Shown one piece after another: positions 6,065 through 8,006 of a stretch of 8,006 nucleotides of DNA. Each line of letters opens with the position of its first letter. Positions within the stretch are counted from its first letter, which is position 1. The stretch spans positions 1-8,006 of the forward strand of contig JAISSC010000218.1 in the NCBI GenBank assembly GCA_031273305.1. The letters run 5' to 3'. Origin of the DNA: Flavobacteriaceae bacterium (GTDB taxonomy: Bacteria; Bacteroidota; Bacteroidia; Flavobacteriales; Weeksellaceae). The position numbers and the translations under genes were made by a program. The notes below the pieces were generated by a model. It ran no database searches. It had not been told where the DNA came from and saw nothing but the letters and a program-made list of their open reading frames with translations.

Positions 6065-6550
6065 TCATTTATCTTCTTCTTCTCCTTTAGAGAGGCTATA
6101 TTTTTCCAGCAAGTCTGTATATTCATCTTCATATCCGTCTGCATATCGTGGATGGACATGCTTCATCGGTATGGATAAAAGCACGCTTTCAAATGCTAAC
6201 TGAGCAACATTGACACTGTGTGAACCTACCGGAATGATTAGAACTTCTTCATGGGTATCGTCATATTCTTCTCCGAACTTCACTAAGGTTTTAATTGCAT
6301 TTTCGATAGGTTGTTCGTATTCTTCATCGGAAATATCACATTCTAAAACAACTTTCCCCTTAGTTTGTACATTCAACTCTAAAAAAGAAGAATGTTTTGT
6401 AAGCTCTACATTTATTTCTATTCTCGGATCTTTAAATTCCTGTTCAAACTCGAATAAATCAAAAAACGATTGCTCAGCATTCATCTCAAAGCTATATTTT
6501 CCTAGCTTTAAGGATGAAATCGAAATATCATAATTGCCTAACTTCTCCAT
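6065..6550 (-). CDS. DUF177 / YceD-family protein (23S rRNA accumulation type)
   Basis: Member of the DUF177 (YceD) family, whose best-studied members are needed for normal 23S rRNA levels and are nearly always next to rpmF. About 161 residues from the ATG at 6550. The N-terminus MEKLGNYDISISSLKLGKY fits the flavobacterial form, the middle carries the VVLECDISDEEYEQPI segment, and the C-terminal part contains the ESVLLSIPMKHVHP motif expected of the family. A longer frame from a TTG at 6565 exists, but that TTG is the last part of the TAAATTTG promoter element, so the ATG at 6550 is preferred. No terminator is visible between the upstream antitoxin genes and this gene, so some read-through is possible. 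Confidence 0.88.
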   Translation of the reverse strand: MEKLGNYDISISSLKLGKYSFEMNAEQSFFDLFEFEQEFKDPRIEINVELTKHSSFLELNVQTKGKVVLECDISDEEYEQPIENAIKTLVKFGEEYDDTHEEVLIIPVGSHSVNVAQLAFESVLLSIPMKHVHPRYADGYEDEYTDLLEKYSLSKGEEEDK

Positions 6551-6562
6551 AAAAATGGACTG

Positions 6563-6593
6563 CAAATTTAAAGATTAATTTCGGAACTACCAA
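6563..6593 (-). promoter_or_regulatory. DUF177-rpmF promoter, Bacteroidota type
   Basis: On the minus strand TTG (6593 to 6591), a 20-base spacer and TAAATTTG (6570 to 6563) fit the consensus. Transcription should start around 6557, only about 7 bases before the ATG at 6550, giving an almost leaderless mRNA. This placement rules out the upstream TTG start at 6565. Confidence 0.68.
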
Positions 6594-6637
6594 TTTTTTT
6601 TATTCTTCATGGTAATTGTTATTGCAGATTCAACTAA

Positions 6638-6982
6638 TCAAAGCACTGCTGCCATTTTGCGGATTTTGGCAAGTCGTTTGGCAAATGTTTTATTCTTCTT
6701 TGCCACCTGTACATTGTAGTCGGTCTGGATGCTAATAAGCGGCTCAGCATCAATACCCAATGCAGCTTCAAACAACAAGGCATATTCGGTTGTTACCGGA
6801 CGTTTGGCATTCAACACCTCGTTGAGAACGGAATATGAAACGCCCATTTGCGCTGCAAGTTTGCGTTGCGAAATTCCACGATACTCGATCTCTTCTTTGA
6901 GTATTTCACCCGGATGCGTTGGTTCATACGGAGTAAGATTATTTGCTATCATGCGGGGAGCAACCCCTTCTATTGTAATCAT
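6638..6982 (-). CDS. HigA-type antitoxin, second (distal) copy
   Basis: A 114-residue DNA-binding antitoxin of the HigA/XRE type. The helix-turn-helix lies at about residues 34-60 (GISQRKLAAQMGVSYSVLNE), preceded by the HigA hallmark PTHPGEILKEEIEYRG. It is a near-duplicate of the gene at 7019-7363: by hand count 8 of 114 residues differ, one at position 8 (Ala for Asn) and seven between positions 80 and 88 (here E-P-L-I-S-I-Q-T-D). No second toxin gene accompanies it. It starts 36 bases after the first antitoxin copy, with a 16-bp palindrome in the gap. It may bind the same HigB, may only repress DNA, or may be the leftover of a second higBA pair; the sequence alone does not decide. Confidence 0.9.
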   Translation of the reverse strand: MITIEGVAPRMIANNLTPYEPTHPGEILKEEIEYRGISQRKLAAQMGVSYSVLNEVLNAKRPVTTEYALLFEAALGIDAEPLISIQTDYNVQVAKKNKTFAKRLAKIRKMAAVL

Positions 6983-6996
6983 TCAAGTTTATACTT

Positions 6997-7012
6997 ATCT
7001 AAATATTTAGAT
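6997..7012. promoter_or_regulatory. 16-bp perfect palindrome between the two antitoxin genes
   Basis: ATCTAAATATTTAGAT is a perfect palindrome in the 36-base gap. It could be an operator for a HigA dimer or a weak transcript hairpin; it has no T-run, so a terminator is unlikely. Its AATATT core also occurs in GAATATTC (7731-7738) inside the higB promoter spacer. Confidence 0.4.
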
Positions 7013-7018
7013 TAATAA

Positions 7019-7363
7019 TTAAAGCACTGCTGCCATTTTGCGGATTTTGGCAAGTCGTTTGGCAAATGTTTTATTCTTCTTTGCTACCTGCACATTGTAG
7101 TTGGCTTGCATACGGATAAAAATATCGGCATCAATACCCAATGCAGCTTCAAACAACAAGGCATATTCGGTCGTTACCGGACGTTTGGCATTCAACACCT
7201 CGTTGAGAACGGAATATGAAACGCCCATTTGCGCTGCAAGTTTGCGTTGCGAAATTCCACGATACTCGATTTCTTCTTTGAGTATTTCACCCGGATGCGT
7301 TGGTTCATACGGAGTAAGATTATTTGCTATCATGCGGGGATTAACCCCTTCTATTGTAATCAT
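7019..7363 (-). CDS. higA: HigA-type antitoxin, first (toxin-proximal) copy
   Basis: A 114-residue antitoxin that should bind and neutralise the HigB-like toxin encoded just upstream and repress the shared promoter through its helix-turn-helix (about residues 34-60). Key features are PTHPGEILKEEI (21-32) and the recognition helix region SYSVLNEVLNAKRPVT. It begins 8 bases after the toxin stop codon, in the toxin-first order characteristic of HigBA systems. It is 345 bases long like the downstream copy, with about 20 base differences between them, 13 of which lie in a 26-base stretch (7102-7127). Its patch at residues 80-88 reads D-I-F-I-R-M-Q-A-N. Being adjacent to the toxin, this copy is the likelier cognate partner. 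Confidence 0.92.
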   Translation of the reverse strand: MITIEGVNPRMIANNLTPYEPTHPGEILKEEIEYRGISQRKLAAQMGVSYSVLNEVLNAKRPVTTEYALLFEAALGIDADIFIRMQANYNVQVAKKNKTFAKRLAKIRKMAAVL

Positions 7364-7371
7364 AACACTTT

Positions 7372-7689
7372 TTATTTATAATGGTTTGACAATTCTAAAA
7401 TATTACATACAGTTACAACGGTATCTGCACCTTTACTTGTTACCGTAAATTCTATACGGTACTGTTTGTTTACCCTGATGGAGGAAATACCCGCTTTGTC
7501 TCCTTTCAAAACTTCGTAATTCAAAGAATTAATAGTAAACAAATCTTCGATTCTCTTGGCATCTAGAAGCGTTTCAATACGCTTTCTGTATTTTCCAATC
7601 ACATCGGGCTGGAAACGATGCTTTTTATCATTTGTTTTACCGGTTTCGTACAACTCCTGCAAGTACTCTTTATCGAAAATTACATACAT
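7372..7689 (-). CDS. higB: HigB-type toxin (RelE/ParE superfamily)
   Basis: A 105-residue basic protein of the HigB-like family; studied members are ribosome-dependent mRNA endonucleases that inhibit translation. Seen: an N-terminal helix pair (DKEYLQELYETGK, FQPDVIGKYRKRIETLLDA), a middle segment LNYEVLKGDKAG, and the conserved core strand SIRVNKQYRIEFTV (about residues 70-83) that carries conserved basic residues of the fold. The C-terminal strand TVVTVCNILELSNHYK matches the usual family ending. The length is normal and there is no sign of decay, so the toxin is probably active or recently so. It is first in the operon, ahead of two antitoxin copies. The start at 7689 follows a consensus promoter, with a leader of about 17 bases. 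Confidence 0.9.
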   Translation of the reverse strand: MYVIFDKEYLQELYETGKTNDKKHRFQPDVIGKYRKRIETLLDAKRIEDLFTINSLNYEVLKGDKAGISSIRVNKQYRIEFTVTSKGADTVVTVCNILELSNHYK

Positions 7690-7711
7690 ATACCGACATT
7701 CATTTCAGGGA

Positions 7712-7743
7712 CAAAGATAATACAAGTTTTGAATATTCGCAAA
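7712..7743 (-). promoter_or_regulatory. higBA promoter, Bacteroidota type
   Basis: On the minus strand TTTG (7743 to 7740), a 20-base spacer and TATCTTTG (7719 to 7712) match both elements. The spacer contains the palindrome GAATATTC (7731-7738), a plausible place for autoregulation by the antitoxin. Transcription would start near 7706. Confidence 0.75.
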
Positions 7744-7813
7744 ATATAGAACACTTTTTTCATCAAAACACTCCCCTACCCGTTTACATATCCTTAAGTC
7801 GCTGAGTTTATCT

Positions 7814-8006
7814 CCTGACTTTGACACTTTCAAGAGCCTTGTTTTGCAACTATATGATAGTCATTATTTTATAATTTTTATGATACTAAAATGGGTGTCG
7901 CAGGCAGAAGCCTGAAAGGCTTGATTTTCATAACCGCAGGTCGCCGACCTGCGGGCAACGACAACCAATGACAGAGGCTGTCCAAAAAGCGGATACATTT
8001 CACGAT
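7814..8006. mobile_element. MITE/REPIN-like hairpin element, copy 2 (inverted, cut by window edge)
   Basis: Begins with the same 12-bp terminal sequence CCTGACTTTGAC (7814-7825) and, read along the plus strand, follows the minus strand of copy 1 for about 150 bases with scattered differences. It has one two-hairpin unit: AAGCCT-GAA-AGGCTT (7908-7922) and CCGCAGGTC-GCC-GACCTGCGG (7934-7954). After about 7970 it skips the part matching copy 1 hairpins 3543-3621 and resumes similarity at GGCTGTCCAAAAA (copy 1 minus strand, about 3529 down to 3511). It is thus a shorter version, or copy 1 an expanded one. The far end is outside the window. The stretch 7744-7813 before it shows nothing recognisable. 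Confidence 0.7.
7908..7954 (+). repeat. REP-like unit of copy 2
   Basis: Two hairpins with three-base loops in the same order, and with the same type of linker (ATTTTCATAACC), as unit 3517-3563 and the inverse of 3641-3687. The small stem is AAGCCT/AGGCTT, a third paired variant. Confidence 0.8.

Noticed and set aside
6638..7363. Antitoxin duplication as an assembly artefact
   Set aside because: The copies differ at about 20 bases, including a dense patch, use different stop codons (TGA and TAA) and have distinct flanking DNA, so they are genuine separate genes.
7101..7448. Plus-strand open frames opposite the antitoxins (also 6729-7010)
   Set aside because: They mirror each other only because the antitoxins are duplicated; no coding signal, and they run against a clear toxin-antitoxin operon.
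3477..8006. Composite transposon carrying accBC and the toxin-antitoxin genes
   Set aside because: Neither element copy encodes a transposase, the right copy is incomplete in view, and the enclosed genes are mainly essential core genes; mobility of the whole block is not supported.

Overview
The window looks like chromosomal DNA of a low-GC member of the Bacteroidota, probably class Flavobacteriia. The support is as follows: SecD of the type that is fused to SecF in this phylum; a DUF177-rpmF group near accB-accC; starts without obvious Shine-Dalgarno sequences; and four upstream regions matching the Bacteroidota sigma-factor pattern TTTG (or TTG), 19-20 bases, TAnnTTTG. I cannot name genus or species.

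Layout from left to right. (1) 1-577, minus: N-terminal part of secD/secDF, running off the left edge. (2) 781-3343, plus: a tight three-gene operon of a TsaC/Sua5-type tRNA threonylcarbamoyl-AMP synthase, a CCA-adding enzyme with an HD domain, and a pRiA4b ORF-3-like acidic protein. Two of the three act on tRNA maturation. (3) 3344-3864: no gene. It holds a 305-bp hairpin-rich element with 12-bp terminal inverted repeats, sandwiched between two nearly identical ~103-bp direct repeats. Each direct repeat carries the last codons of accC and a bidirectional terminator. (4) 3865-5714, minus: accC and accB, the biotin carboxylase and biotin carrier of acetyl-CoA carboxylase. (5) 5831-6550, minus: DUF177 (YceD-like) and rpmF (ribosomal protein L32). 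(6) 6638-7689, minus: a HigB-type toxin followed by two tandem, almost identical HigA-type antitoxins. (7) 7690-8006: the toxin promoter and a second, differently built and inverted copy of the hairpin element, cut by the right edge.

The core genes are ordinary housekeeping genes for secretion, tRNA modification and maturation, fatty-acid synthesis and ribosome assembly. The unusual material is the repeat element, its long flanking duplication at the accC 3' end, and the duplicated antitoxin, whose two copies differ almost only in one nine-residue patch. The two repeat copies lie in opposite orientation and bracket the accBC / rpmF / toxin-antitoxin block. No transposase, integrase, CRISPR array or tRNA gene was seen. 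All comparisons here were made by eye, so counts of differences are hand counts.
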